Source: WQUF01 sp031549885 (GTDB taxonomy: Bacteria > Bacillota > Clostridia > Clostridiales > Clostridiaceae). From it: a stretch of 58,175 nt of DNA. Under the pieces are notes generated by a model. It made no database searches and had not been told where the DNA came from. It saw nothing but the letters and a program-made list of their open reading frames with translations. The stretch lies in the NCBI GenBank assembly GCA_031549885.1, contig JAVBPD010000008.1:1-58175 (forward strand), in the 5' to 3' direction. The number at the start of each line of letters is the position of its first letter. Positions within the stretch are counted from its first letter, which is position 1. Positions 32,942 through 41,161 of this stretch are shown piece by piece. The translations under genes and the position numbers were made by a program.

Positions 32942-33830
32942 AAATATTTTCACTTGTTCTCCAAAATTCATCTAGCTCTTTATCAAGTGCCGAGCTTATT
33001 TCCATTGGCAATGAATGTGTAGTATTTTTCCATATTTTCACTTTAACATTTGGTATTAAGTGAGATTTTCTTATAGCACCCCTAGTTATTGGCGAATTGT
33101 CCGCCAAGGCAATGTATACAGGAATATCAAAATTACGAAGCTGTGAATCAGTTAATAGTTTTGGAGTAGGCAATGAGGCCGAGAAACCACTTGATGCAGT
33201 TTTAATCATTCTAGCAAGGGCATCCTCCTTGGCATCAGCCGTACTGTCTATTTTAGTACCTGTCATCTTTGATAGCCCAATATCACGCCATTTCTTAGGT
33301 AAAACTTTCAAACTTGCAACTGTTGCATAAAACATTACGGGTATTGGAGGAAAATTTAAGGCAAAAGCTGGCTCAAGTAAAGCTAATGAAGCGACTTTTT
33401 CGGGAAAACAAGCTACAAAATTTGCTGCATTTCCCCCACCAAAGGAATGCCCTACAAGATGAATTTTTGAAAGATTTAAGGCTTTTAAAACAGCACTTAT
33501 CCATGTAGCTATATCTTCAATACCAGTAAATGCCTTAGTCTGTACAGATAATCCTGCATCCCCTAAAGAATCAACTGCATACACTGTTCTTTGTGAGATA
33601 AAATCTGGCAAGTTCAATTCCCACATGGGACTTCCAGAACTTTGACCTGGCAAAAGAAAAACGGGAGCAGAAATATTTTTATCATTTTTCCATTCGTGAA
33701 TATGTACATTACCAAAATCTGTAGCAATATCTATTGACCTTGTGGGTATTGGCAAATGTGACATTACTTCAAAGTAATCCGCCTTATACATCTCATAGTC
33801 CATATTATTCTTAAATTTTCCAATTTTCAT
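32940..33830 (-). CDS. Alpha/beta hydrolase
   Basis: The start was set at ATG 33830 with GGGAAA upstream; the frame extends to 33845 without a site. The 296-residue enzyme has an alpha/beta-hydrolase core: nucleophile Ser in HLVGHSFGGGNAANF, oxyanion region PVFLLPGQSSGSPMWELNLP, acid near VYIALADNSPI, and a histidine in KIWKNTTHSLPME. It is followed by a terminator and preceded by another one between it and the binding-protein gene upstream. It could release an ester from a substrate of the catabolic cluster, but this is positional inference. Confidence 0.85.
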   Translation of the reverse strand: MKIGKFKNNMDYEMYKADYFEVMSHLPIPTRSIDIATDFGNVHIHEWKNDKNISAPVFLLPGQSSGSPMWELNLPDFISQRTVYAVDSLGDAGLSVQTKAFTGIEDIATWISAVLKALNLSKIHLVGHSFGGGNAANFVACFPEKVASLALLEPAFALNFPPIPVMFYATVASLKVLPKKWRDIGLSKMTGTKIDSTADAKEDALARMIKTASSGFSASLPTPKLLTDSQLRNFDIPVYIALADNSPITRGAIRKSHLIPNVKVKIWKNTTHSLPMEISSALDKELDEFWRTSENI

Positions 33831-33845
33831 AATTTCCCTTTCCAT

Positions 33846-33890
33846 AAAAAAGTTGGCTTATATCCACATTATTAAGTGGTTTTCGCCAAC
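33846..33890 (-). terminator. Two-layer terminator between binding protein 1 and the hydrolase
   Basis: GTTGGC (33852-33857) pairs with GCCAAC (33885-33890) and CCAC (33864-33867) with GTGG (33876-33879), followed on the minus strand by six T. It ends the betaine-type binding protein transcript right at the hydrolase start. Confidence 0.75.
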
Positions 33891-33900
33891 CTTTAATAAT

Positions 33901-34812
33901 CTATTTTATTAGGCCATTGTCTTTAAGCCATTGTTCAGCTACTTCACTAGGCTCCATCTTTTCACCATCAACCTTTAAATTAAGATCTTGCATTACTTCA
34001 TCAGTTAATTTTTCTGAAATAGGTTTTAAGATATCAGCTATTTGTGGAACCTTTGCAAGCGTATCTTCACGTACACAAGGTGCTGCATTATAAATTGGGA
34101 AGAAACTCTTATCATCCTTTAAAACTTTAAGCCCATATTGCTTAATGCGGCCATCAGTTGCAAATACCATACCAACATCAGCTTGGCCATCTGCTAATGT
34201 TTTAAAAACAATACCCATATCCATAGTCTTTATGCTATCGCCAAAATCAGTGCCATAAGTTGATACAAGTCCAGGTAAACCATCAGGACGAGCTGTAAAT
34301 TCATGATCACAAGCCAAAATAAGCTTTCCAGTATTTGCCTTAACATATGCTCCAAGCTCTGTATAAGATGTGATTCCAAGCTCCTTTCCCTTTTCTTCCT
34401 TCATAACTAAGGCATAAGTATCATTCATAGGCGCATAATCAAGCCATACAAGTTTATTAGCTTTATCAGCTTCTTTAACTTTATCAAATGTTGTTTTAGC
34501 ATCTTGGGCAACAGTTTCATTTGCTAAAAGCATTAGCCATGCAGTTCCAGTGTATTCCCAATACATATCAAACTCACCGCTCTCTAAAGCCTTACGGCAT
34601 GTATCTGAACCTGCAACATTTGATTTATCTTCAGTTTTAATTCCATTTGCTTCAAGTGCTTTTATAGCAAGTTGAGCAAGAATTAACTGCTCAGTAAAAT
34701 CTTTGCCTCCAACTTTTACAACTACATCGCTTGTTGAACCAGATTTTGGTGCGCACCCAACCATCATAGTTAATGTTAAAATTATTATAAATAAAAATGC
34801 AATTTTTTTCAT
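33901..34812 (-). CDS. OpuC-type quaternary amine-binding lipoprotein, copy 1
   Basis: The 303-residue lipoprotein (lipobox VGC near residue 20) is the binding subunit of an osmoprotectant-type ABC importer. It shows the KVGGKDFTEQLILAQLAIKA start, DTCRKALESGEFDMYWEYTG, and FTARPDGLPGLVSTYGTDFG, the last typical of the OpuCC/OsmF group. It is almost the same as the gene at 37613-38539, including about 65 bp upstream. It is transcribed separately from the importer, between two terminators. A quaternary amine such as betaine, choline, carnitine or a proline betaine is the expected ligand, but cannot be read from sequence. Confidence 0.9.
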   Translation of the reverse strand: MKKIAFLFIIILTLTMMVGCAPKSGSTSDVVVKVGGKDFTEQLILAQLAIKALEANGIKTEDKSNVAGSDTCRKALESGEFDMYWEYTGTAWLMLLANETVAQDAKTTFDKVKEADKANKLVWLDYAPMNDTYALVMKEEKGKELGITSYTELGAYVKANTGKLILACDHEFTARPDGLPGLVSTYGTDFGDSIKTMDMGIVFKTLADGQADVGMVFATDGRIKQYGLKVLKDDKSFFPIYNAAPCVREDTLAKVPQIADILKPISEKLTDEVMQDLNLKVDGEKMEPSEVAEQWLKDNGLIK

Positions 34813-34875
34813 TAATACTTTCCTCCATTATTAATTTTGATATATTTTATTAAAACACCATTTACCCCTAAATCA
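34810..34875 (-). repeat. Duplicated leader of binding protein 1 (pair with 38537-38602)
   Basis: The segment from the start codon upstream to 34875, including the ribosome binding site, matches 38537-38602 base for base by eye. It ends abruptly at AAATCA in both copies, which marks the duplication edge. Confidence 0.85.
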
Positions 34876-34947
34876 ATATCAATTCTTTCTTAAGTTAGGG
34901 TATTTTCAAACTGATGACATAATTTTTTATCCATAAAATGAGTAAGG

Positions 34948-34990
34948 AAAACATCCAAACTGAATTTATTATCAACTTGGATGTGTTTTT
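34948..34990 (-). terminator. Terminator at the end of the long catabolic operon
   Basis: AAAACATCCAA (34948-34958) pairs with TTGGATGT-TTTT (34977-34989, one bulged G). It lies after the racemase stop and before binding protein 1. The 228-bp gap holds this hairpin and the leader copy. Confidence 0.75.
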
Positions 34991-35040
34991 AAAATACAAA
35001 CTTTATTGGTCGCTAAGATCAATTAATTTCTATAAGAATA

Positions 35041-35829
35041 CTACATAAAACCATAGTATGGTTTATGAGCTACTGTAGAATGAACAAATTTTATCAAGGT
35101 TATAAAATCAAATACAGGTATATTAAGTGCACTTTGAATGGCTGCTGAATATGGTGGCATATCACTACATTCAAGAAGAATAGCTTTTATATTTATATTT
35201 TCTTGCATGATGTTATTTGCTAAATTTATAAGTTCATTTTTTACAATACCATTATTAAAATGTCCTCTACGCTCCATAAATGCTGAAAACTCTGGCAAAT
35301 TTCCTGCAGATGCAATAACACATCTGTTAAAATCTTTCTCAGAAACTCCACATGATTTAAAAAGATCATAAGTTAAATTTCTTCCATCTGCACATAATAT
35401 ACCAATCTTCTCATCTTCCTTAAGTCCTACACTTATCCAAGGTATTTGTATTATGCTTGAAAGATATACAGGTATATCTACAGCATTAGCAAGCTTTTTT
35501 TGAAAATGTCCAAAATATCCACAAGCACCACAAACTGCTCTACATCCTTCTACTTCTAATTGTTTAGCTGTTTTTATAAGCTCAGGTAAAAGGGAATCAT
35601 CTCCTGAATGCATTCTATCTTGATTTGCACCATTGACCCACATATGCCTTACAGGAAAATCAAATGTATAAGCATTAACTACATTGCCTGGCATAATTGG
35701 ATAATGAACATCAAGGAGCATTATACCAACTGTATATCCTGAAACCCATTGATTTTTTGTAATAAAATATTCCTTATCAATTTGAGAATCATCTATATAA
35801 CCATAATTTCTAATTATATTATTACTCAT
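35041..35829 (-). CDS. Aspartate/glutamate racemase family protein
   Basis: This 262-residue protein has the Asp/Glu racemase double-domain fold: VEGCRAVCGACGYFGHFQKK carries the first cysteine region and AILLECSDMPPYSAAIQSAL the second, with IGILCADGRN between. The family also includes hydantoin, arylmalonate and maleate isomerases, so the reaction may be a racemisation or isomerisation of a small acid rather than of aspartate. It is the last gene of the long minus-strand operon, downstream of the AcnX genes. In this setting a stereo-inversion step of the imported substrate is plausible. Start ATG 35829 has an AAGG-type site. Confidence 0.75.
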   Translation of the reverse strand: MSNNIIRNYGYIDDSQIDKEYFITKNQWVSGYTVGIMLLDVHYPIMPGNVVNAYTFDFPVRHMWVNGANQDRMHSGDDSLLPELIKTAKQLEVEGCRAVCGACGYFGHFQKKLANAVDIPVYLSSIIQIPWISVGLKEDEKIGILCADGRNLTYDLFKSCGVSEKDFNRCVIASAGNLPEFSAFMERRGHFNNGIVKNELINLANNIMQENINIKAILLECSDMPPYSAAIQSALNIPVFDFITLIKFVHSTVAHKPYYGFM

Positions 35830-35838
35830 AAAACAAAA

Positions 35839-36258
35839 TTACCTTTCATTTTTAACAATTTCAACAATACCATCATTTGCATTTACAAAAATATAATCGC
35901 CTGTTTTAATGACATCAAAAATATTTTCAGAAAAATCTGCAACTGCAGGCACTTCAGTTACTACACAGGCAACTCCTGTTCTTGAATCCATTTTAGGAAA
36001 TAAAAAAGCAGCTGGTGCAAATCCCTCCAGTCTTGCAGCATGAAAATGGCATGACCACCCATTTGACCCTTTTCCACCCGAAAGCACTAATACTCTGTTC
36101 TTAATACATTCACCCTTTAATGGATGGTTCTCTTCTATAATATAACCTGTTTTATCATCTATTCCTGACCATCCTTGTATTGTCTCATGGCACACAAGTG
36201 CAACTCCTTCTGCTGTCCCAGGTATTATACTTCTTCCTTTAATAACAATTTTATCCAT
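35839..36258 (-). CDS. AcnX small (swivel, DUF126) subunit
   Basis: The 139-residue protein has the DUF126 swivel-domain features: GRSIIPGTAEGVALVCHETI, VLSGGKGSNGWSCHF and the substrate-side loop FLFPKMDSRTGVACVVTEVP. In AcnX (aconitase X) enzymes this domain is either fused to or encoded next to the catalytic subunit; here it follows it by 21 bp, the two-gene arrangement. It closes the active site and contributes serine and other residues. Known AcnX enzymes dehydrate cis-3-hydroxy-L-proline in bacteria or phosphomevalonate in archaea. Confidence 0.85.
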   Translation of the reverse strand: MDKIVIKGRSIIPGTAEGVALVCHETIQGWSGIDDKTGYIIEENHPLKGECIKNRVLVLSGGKGSNGWSCHFHAARLEGFAPAAFLFPKMDSRTGVACVVTEVPAVADFSENIFDVIKTGDYIFVNANDGIVEIVKNER

Positions 36259-36279
36259 AAAATCACCCCATAAAGATTT

Positions 36280-37566
36280 CTAAACATAACCTAAAATAGC
36301 AGCTTCAAGACATTTTTCAAGAGACTTATAGTATATTCCTGACTTAGTTAAAGGCCTAATATAATGAGCCTGTTTTGCAGAATCAAATAAAATATTCTTT
36401 CCTTCTTCCTTTAAAAATACATCACTTGTAAGCGGACACGAACTTGTGAGAAGTTTTGCATTAGATCTTTCAATAATATCAGTAAGCCCTGTTCTATCAG
36501 ACATGAATTTTATAGAAGGAGCAGTCCAAATATTTAAACAAACATCTTTATGTATAGTTTTATTCTTTAAATATTTTGCTATTTGATGAAGCTCCTCAAT
36601 GCTATAATGAGGACATCCAAGGCTTACCAAATCAATTTTTGCACTTTTATTATCCGAAAGTAAACTCAAAGATTTTTCAATATCTAAAGGAGTAACTTTT
36701 ATTATCTCGTAAATACCAGAGGCAAAAGCATCTTCTAAAGTGTGAGCTTCAGGAGTTAAACCAACTATATGACACATTTCTGGTCCAGAAGTTGTTGCCA
36801 TGCTTGCAAAAAAATACTTTATATTAAAGATATCTGCATTTAAACTTTGTCCATTTATAACAGGAATGGAATGGGGAGGAAGCATTCTCCCTATTGTATA
36901 TCCAAGTAAATCCCAGTCATATGAAGTAGATACATCAAAATCCACTTGAAACAAATGTGTACCTTTTCTATTTTCCATTATGTGATTTCCCCAATAAGGA
37001 GTTCTTCCACATATCGCAGACCAAAAACCTGCTTCAAGACCATCAGAATTACCACATGCTCCAAAAAAAGAATTCATCATTGTAACAGCATGAGATTCAC
37101 TTGAAACATAATGCTCACCTTTAAAGGGAATGAATCCCACCATATAGGGTACACATGTTTCAGCTAAATTAACTCCTAAATTAGCATAAAACTCTAAATA
37201 TTGTTTATTTAATTTTCCTCTCTTTTCTTCTATACCAAGATATTTGTACCTCTCAGGATCCATAGGTCCACAATCAGCTTGGCAAAAACATTCAAATTCT
37301 TCGAAATTGAGTTTTTCTTTTGAGCAAAGATGCATTTCTGATAAAACTTCTTCAATATCACAATCTTCCAAAGATGATTCCTTCTTATATGCATCTAAAT
37401 ATAAATGTGTCCCACAAAATAAATGCGCTTTGCTAACTTTGCATAGCTTTTCAGCTCCTAAAGCATTTGCATATTCTACAACTTTTTTTATGGCTTGCTT
37501 CTTTAATTTCCCATATTTACCCTCTAACATTTCTTTTTCATACTGAGAAAGATTTACCAGTTCCAT
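36280..37566 (-). CDS. Aconitase X catalytic subunit
   Basis: The 428-residue protein matches AcnX (DUF521): MVGFIPFKGEHYVSSESHAV, FFGACGNSDGLEAGFWSAIC, HLFQVDF, MCHIVGLTPEAHTLEDAF, SLGCPHYSIEEL and LTSSCPLTSDV. Cysteines in the last two motifs are expected ligands of the 2Fe-2S cluster. The start was taken as ATG 37566; the GTG one codon before abuts the GAGGG site. Bacterial AcnX proteins are reported as cis-3-hydroxyproline dehydratases. Here the genes sit among an OpuC-type importer, an FGGY kinase and an Etf-linked oxidase, so the substrate may instead be a different hydroxy acid or hydroxylated betaine. Confidence 0.85.
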   Translation of the reverse strand: MELVNLSQYEKEMLEGKYGKLKKQAIKKVVEYANALGAEKLCKVSKAHLFCGTHLYLDAYKKESSLEDCDIEEVLSEMHLCSKEKLNFEEFECFCQADCGPMDPERYKYLGIEEKRGKLNKQYLEFYANLGVNLAETCVPYMVGFIPFKGEHYVSSESHAVTMMNSFFGACGNSDGLEAGFWSAICGRTPYWGNHIMENRKGTHLFQVDFDVSTSYDWDLLGYTIGRMLPPHSIPVINGQSLNADIFNIKYFFASMATTSGPEMCHIVGLTPEAHTLEDAFASGIYEIIKVTPLDIEKSLSLLSDNKSAKIDLVSLGCPHYSIEELHQIAKYLKNKTIHKDVCLNIWTAPSIKFMSDRTGLTDIIERSNAKLLTSSCPLTSDVFLKEEGKNILFDSAKQAHYIRPLTKSGIYYKSLEKCLEAAILGYV

Positions 37567-37612
37567 CACCCTCTATATCAATTTCTTTATAAAAAAAACT
37601 CAAAATTACTGT

Positions 37613-38539
37613 TTATTTAATTAGACCATTTGCTTTAAGCCATTCTGTTGCTGCTTCATTAGGTTCCATCTCTCCACTATCAACCTTTAAGTTAAGTTCT
37701 TGCATCACTTCATCAGTCAATTTTTCTGAGATAGGTTTAAGTATATCAGCTATCTGTGGAACCTTTGCAAGGGTATCTTCACGTATACAAGGCGCTGCAT
37801 TATATATTGGAAAGAAGCTCTTATCATCTTTTAAAACTTTAAGACCAAACTGTTTAATACGGCCGTCAGTAGCAAGTACCATACCAACATCAGCTTGTCC
37901 ATCTGCTAAAGTCTTGAAAACAATACCCATATCCATAATCTTTATACTATCACCAAAATCAGTTCCATATGTTGTTACAAGTCCAGGTAAACCATCAGGA
38001 CGAGCAGTAAATTCGTGATCACATGCTAGAATGAGTTTACTAGGATTTTTCTTAATATATTCACCGAGTTCAGTATAAGATGTGATTCCAAGCTCTTTTG
38101 CTTTATCTTCCTTCATAACTAGGGAATAAGTATCATTCATAGGAGCATAATCAAGCCATACAAGTTTATTAGCTTTATCAGCTTCCTTAACCTTGTCAAA
38201 TGTAGTTTTAGCATCTCCAGCAATAGTTTCATTTGCTAAAAGCATCATCCATGCAGTTCCTGTGTATTCCCAATACATATCAAACTCACCGCTCTCTAAG
38301 GCCTTGCGACATGTATCTGAACCTGCAACATTTGATTTATCTTCAGTTTTAATTCCATTTGCTTCAAGTGCTTTTATAGCAAGTTGAGCAAGAATTAACT
38401 GCTCAGTAAAATCCTTGCCGCCAACCTTCACAACTACATTTGAAACATTATTTGTAGCTGTTCCCGTGTTACAACCTGTACACCCTATCGTTATAGTTAA
38501 TGTTAAAATTATTATAAATAAAAATGCAATTTTTTTCAT
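37613..38539 (-). CDS. OpuC-type quaternary amine-binding lipoprotein, copy 2
   Basis: The 308-residue lipoprotein (lipobox around GCTGC, residues 19-23) is the partner of copy 1: the mature region from KVGGKDFTEQLILAQLAIKA onward differs at only scattered residues, such as MVLATDGRIKQF versus MVFATDGRIKQY. It follows the importer genes directly, so it is the likely primary binding subunit, and the AcnX pair begins 44 bp downstream. The near identity and shared upstream sequence indicate recent duplication. Confidence 0.9.
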   Translation of the reverse strand: MKKIAFLFIIILTLTITIGCTGCNTGTATNNVSNVVVKVGGKDFTEQLILAQLAIKALEANGIKTEDKSNVAGSDTCRKALESGEFDMYWEYTGTAWMMLLANETIAGDAKTTFDKVKEADKANKLVWLDYAPMNDTYSLVMKEDKAKELGITSYTELGEYIKKNPSKLILACDHEFTARPDGLPGLVTTYGTDFGDSIKIMDMGIVFKTLADGQADVGMVLATDGRIKQFGLKVLKDDKSFFPIYNAAPCIREDTLAKVPQIADILKPISEKLTDEVMQELNLKVDSGEMEPNEAATEWLKANGLIK

Positions 38540-38602
38540 TAATACTTTCCTCCATTATTAATTTTGATATATTTTATTAAAACACCATTTACCCCTAAAT
38601 CA
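38537..38602 (-). repeat. Duplicated leader of binding protein 2 (pair with 34810-34875)
   Basis: This matches 34810-34875 base for base by eye and ends at the same AAATCA. It lies between the permease stop at 38610 and the binding-protein start. Confidence 0.85.
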
Positions 38603-38609
38603 CTATTAT

Positions 38610-39371
38610 TTAATTTTCTAACATAATTCTCTCAATAACTCCTAAAATATGATCAAACATTAGAGCTATAAGAGTAGAATATCCAGCTCCCAAAACTAGA
38701 ACTTGCCATCTATTAATATTTTTACCGGCAATTATAATATCTCCAAGTCCACCTCCACCTACATATGCTGCAATAACAGCTGTTGCAACGTTTATTACAA
38801 CTGCTGTGCGAATTCCTGCCATTATAACTGGCAGAGCAAGAGGAATTTCAATTTTAAACAATGTGCGCATTTTGGTCATTCCCATACCACGAGAAGAATC
38901 TATAATTGCAGGATCAAGGCCATTAATTCCAGCAATAGTATTATTTAAAATAGGTAATAGAGAATAAATCCACAATGCAAAAATTGCTGTTCTGCTACCA
39001 ATGCCCAGTATGCTTACAAATATAGCAATTACCGCAAAGCTGGGAATTGTCTGGCATATATTGATAAATCCCACAACAAGACCTGAAAATTTTCTAAATA
39101 AGGGTCTTGTGAGTATGATTCCAAGAGGAACGGCTGTCAATATAGCAAAGCTTGAAGAAACAATAATTAAAAATAAATGCGTTTTTAAGCTAGTAGTAAT
39201 AAGCTTTGGGGTTACAAAATTTTTTACCATTTTGTCCATAGGAAAATTCAATACATAAAAAGCATAAAAAGCTGCAACAACTATAATAATTATAGGAAGG
39301 ATGAAATCAGTGAAGCGAAGTCCTTTATTCTCATATGACTTAGTGAGATTTAGCCTGCTTTTTTCAATCAT
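38610..39371 (-). CDS. OpuC-type ABC importer permease 1
   Basis: The 253-residue permease has six hydrophobic segments and the EAA-like loop of osmoprotectant importers, DPAIIDSSRGMGMTKMRTLF followed by KIEIPLALPVIMAGIRTAVV. The start overlaps the end of the ATPase gene by 8 bp, with GAAGGTGG as ribosome binding site. A second permease precedes the ATPase, so the complex has two unlike membrane subunits as in OpuCB and OpuCD. It should pass the substrate from the binding lipoproteins. Direction and gene order, permease-ATPase-permease-binding protein, are typical for the family. Confidence 0.9.
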   Translation of the reverse strand: MIEKSRLNLTKSYENKGLRFTDFILPIIIIVVAAFYAFYVLNFPMDKMVKNFVTPKLITTSLKTHLFLIIVSSSFAILTAVPLGIILTRPLFRKFSGLVVGFINICQTIPSFAVIAIFVSILGIGSRTAIFALWIYSLLPILNNTIAGINGLDPAIIDSSRGMGMTKMRTLFKIEIPLALPVIMAGIRTAVVINVATAVIAAYVGGGGLGDIIIAGKNINRWQVLVLGAGYSTLIALMFDHILGVIERIMLEN

Positions 39372-40485
39372 CCACCTTCACCGCCTCAAAGAGATCAGTC
39401 ATAGTTATGATGCCATTTGTCTTACCACTTAAATCCATACGAAAAACACCTCTATGGCTTGAACTAAAAAGAGCCCCTAAAGCATCGTATAATGTATAGT
39501 CTTCATTTACTGTGCTTACTGGTTTAATTATACGATCCTCTATAGATGTTGTATCCTTTGGATCATACTTAAAAATAGGTATATAGCCTAAAGGCCTTTC
39601 TTCTTCATCAATTATTCCAATTATAGGATTAGGATCAAGCCTTGAAAATTCACTAATGCGTTCAATAATCTTGTTTCTTTCGCTCTTTAATTTAAATATT
39701 GGTGAAGCAGGTATTATGCTTGAACATTTTATTAGAGAAAACCTCTTTAATATGCGATTACTTCCTACTAAATTTTCCACAAAATCATTTTTAGGTTTAG
39801 TCAATATATCCTGTGGAGTCCCAAACTGCGCAAGCTTACCATATTGCATAACTGCAATTTTATCTCCCATTTTAATAGCTTCATCGATATCGTGAGTTAC
39901 AAAAACAATAGTCTTTTTAATCTTAGCTTGAATGCTTAAAAACTCATTTTGAAGTTTTGAACGAGTGATGGGATCAAGAGCACCAAATGGCTCATCCATG
40001 AGCATAATTGGAGGATCTGCTGCAAGTGCACGGGCTACACCAACGCGTTGTCTTTGTCCACCGCTTAAAGCTGAAGGTTTTTTACGTGAATATACATTTG
40101 GATCAAGGTCAACCATTTTCATCATTTCTTTAACGCGTTCTGATACCATATTCTTGTCCCATTTCTTTTCAATAGGCACAGTAGCAATATTTTTTTCAAT
40201 AGTATAATGAGGGAATAATCCAATTTCTTGAATAACATAGCCGATATTTAAGCGAAGTTCTATAGGATCGATCTTACTTATATCCTTATTATCAACATAG
40301 ATAGTTCCACTTGTATGATCAATTATTCTATTTATCATCCTCATGGTTGTTGTTTTACCACAGCCTGATGCACCAACTAAAACACAAATTTCACCTTTTT
40401 TAATATGAAGATCAAGTTCGTTTACAACTGGTTTTTCGGATCCTGGATAGATTTTTGTTACCTTTTCAAGTTTGATCAATATCAT
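39364..40485 (-). CDS. OpuC-type ABC importer ATPase with CBS domains
   Basis: Walker A GASGCGKTT, signature LSGGQRQRVGVARALA and Walker B IMLMDEPFGALDP lie in the first 230 residues. The C-terminal 110 residues form a CBS pair (IGIIDEEERPLGYI and SSHRGVFRMDLSGKTNGIIT), which in OpuA/OpuC ATPases senses ionic strength or nucleotides. The start is uncertain: ATG 40485 or a TTG at 40479 with a better-spaced GGGGTGA site. The gene lies between the two permease genes. The CBS domains suggest gating of uptake. Confidence 0.9.
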   Translation of the reverse strand: MILIKLEKVTKIYPGSEKPVVNELDLHIKKGEICVLVGASGCGKTTTMRMINRIIDHTSGTIYVDNKDISKIDPIELRLNIGYVIQEIGLFPHYTIEKNIATVPIEKKWDKNMVSERVKEMMKMVDLDPNVYSRKKPSALSGGQRQRVGVARALAADPPIMLMDEPFGALDPITRSKLQNEFLSIQAKIKKTIVFVTHDIDEAIKMGDKIAVMQYGKLAQFGTPQDILTKPKNDFVENLVGSNRILKRFSLIKCSSIIPASPIFKLKSERNKIIERISEFSRLDPNPIIGIIDEEERPLGYIPIFKYDPKDTTSIEDRIIKPVSTVNEDYTLYDALGALFSSSHRGVFRMDLSGKTNGIITMTDLFEAVKVDD

Positions 40486-40512
40486 CACCCCGTCTCACAT
40501 ACATATATTATT

Positions 40513-41145
40513 TTACCTTGTCATTCTCTCTGCTTGTTTTTGCAAAACCTGCATTAATTTATCCATTATTATTGTTATAATAGATATTAAGAGAGCACCT
40601 ACCAGAATCATATCATTAATATTTCGATTAATGCCTTGAAAAATAAATTCTCCAAGGCCTCCAGCTCCTATATATGCTGCAATAGCTCCAAGGCCAATGC
40701 CCATAACCACAGAAGTTCTTATTCCAGCAAATACAATTGGAAGGGCTAAAGGAATTTTTACTTTAAATGTAATTCCAGCTTCGGTCATACCCATGCCCCT
40801 TGCTGATGAAATAATTGCAGGGTCTATATTAGTAAGCCCTACATGTACATTTCGCACAATAGGCAAGAGTGTATATATTACAAGTCCTGCAATAGCAGGT
40901 AAAGGCCCAATTCCAAGTATAGGAATAAAAAATACAAAAAGGGCAAGGCTTGGTATTGTCATAAGCATTCCACAAATGTAAATTACAATTTTAGCTACAG
41001 CATCGTTATAAGTTATTAAATAACCAATAATCACACCTATTATGATAGATATGGTAAGGGCAATTAGAACCATTTCAGCATGTTGAACAAGAAGCTTTAA
41101 AATTGTATCCTTTCGTTTAACAATAAATGATATAAGCTCTGCCAA
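40513..41145 (-). CDS. OpuC-type ABC importer permease 2
   Basis: I set the start at TTG 41145 (MAELISFIVKRKDTILKLLV) because AGGAGGTGATG lies just upstream; the longer frame to 41175 would overlap the kinase gene and has that site inside it. The protein of about 210 residues has five or six hydrophobic segments and the loop NIDPAIISSARGMGMTEAGI followed by FKVKIPLALPIVFAGIRTSV, matching permease 1. It follows the FGGY kinase by 16 bp and precedes the ATPase. Together with permease 1 it forms the membrane pathway of the importer. Confidence 0.9.
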   Translation of the reverse strand: MAELISFIVKRKDTILKLLVQHAEMVLIALTISIIIGVIIGYLITYNDAVAKIVIYICGMLMTIPSLALFVFFIPILGIGPLPAIAGLVIYTLLPIVRNVHVGLTNIDPAIISSARGMGMTEAGITFKVKIPLALPIVFAGIRTSVVMGIGLGAIAAYIGAGGLGEFIFQGINRNINDMILVGALLISIITIIMDKLMQVLQKQAERMTR

Positions 41146-41161
41146 AACATCACCTCCTAAA

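Noticed and set aside
33901..38539. Composite transposon formed by the two binding-protein copies
   Set aside because: No transposase, terminal inverted repeats or target-site duplication were seen; the copies are in the same orientation as part of a local duplication.
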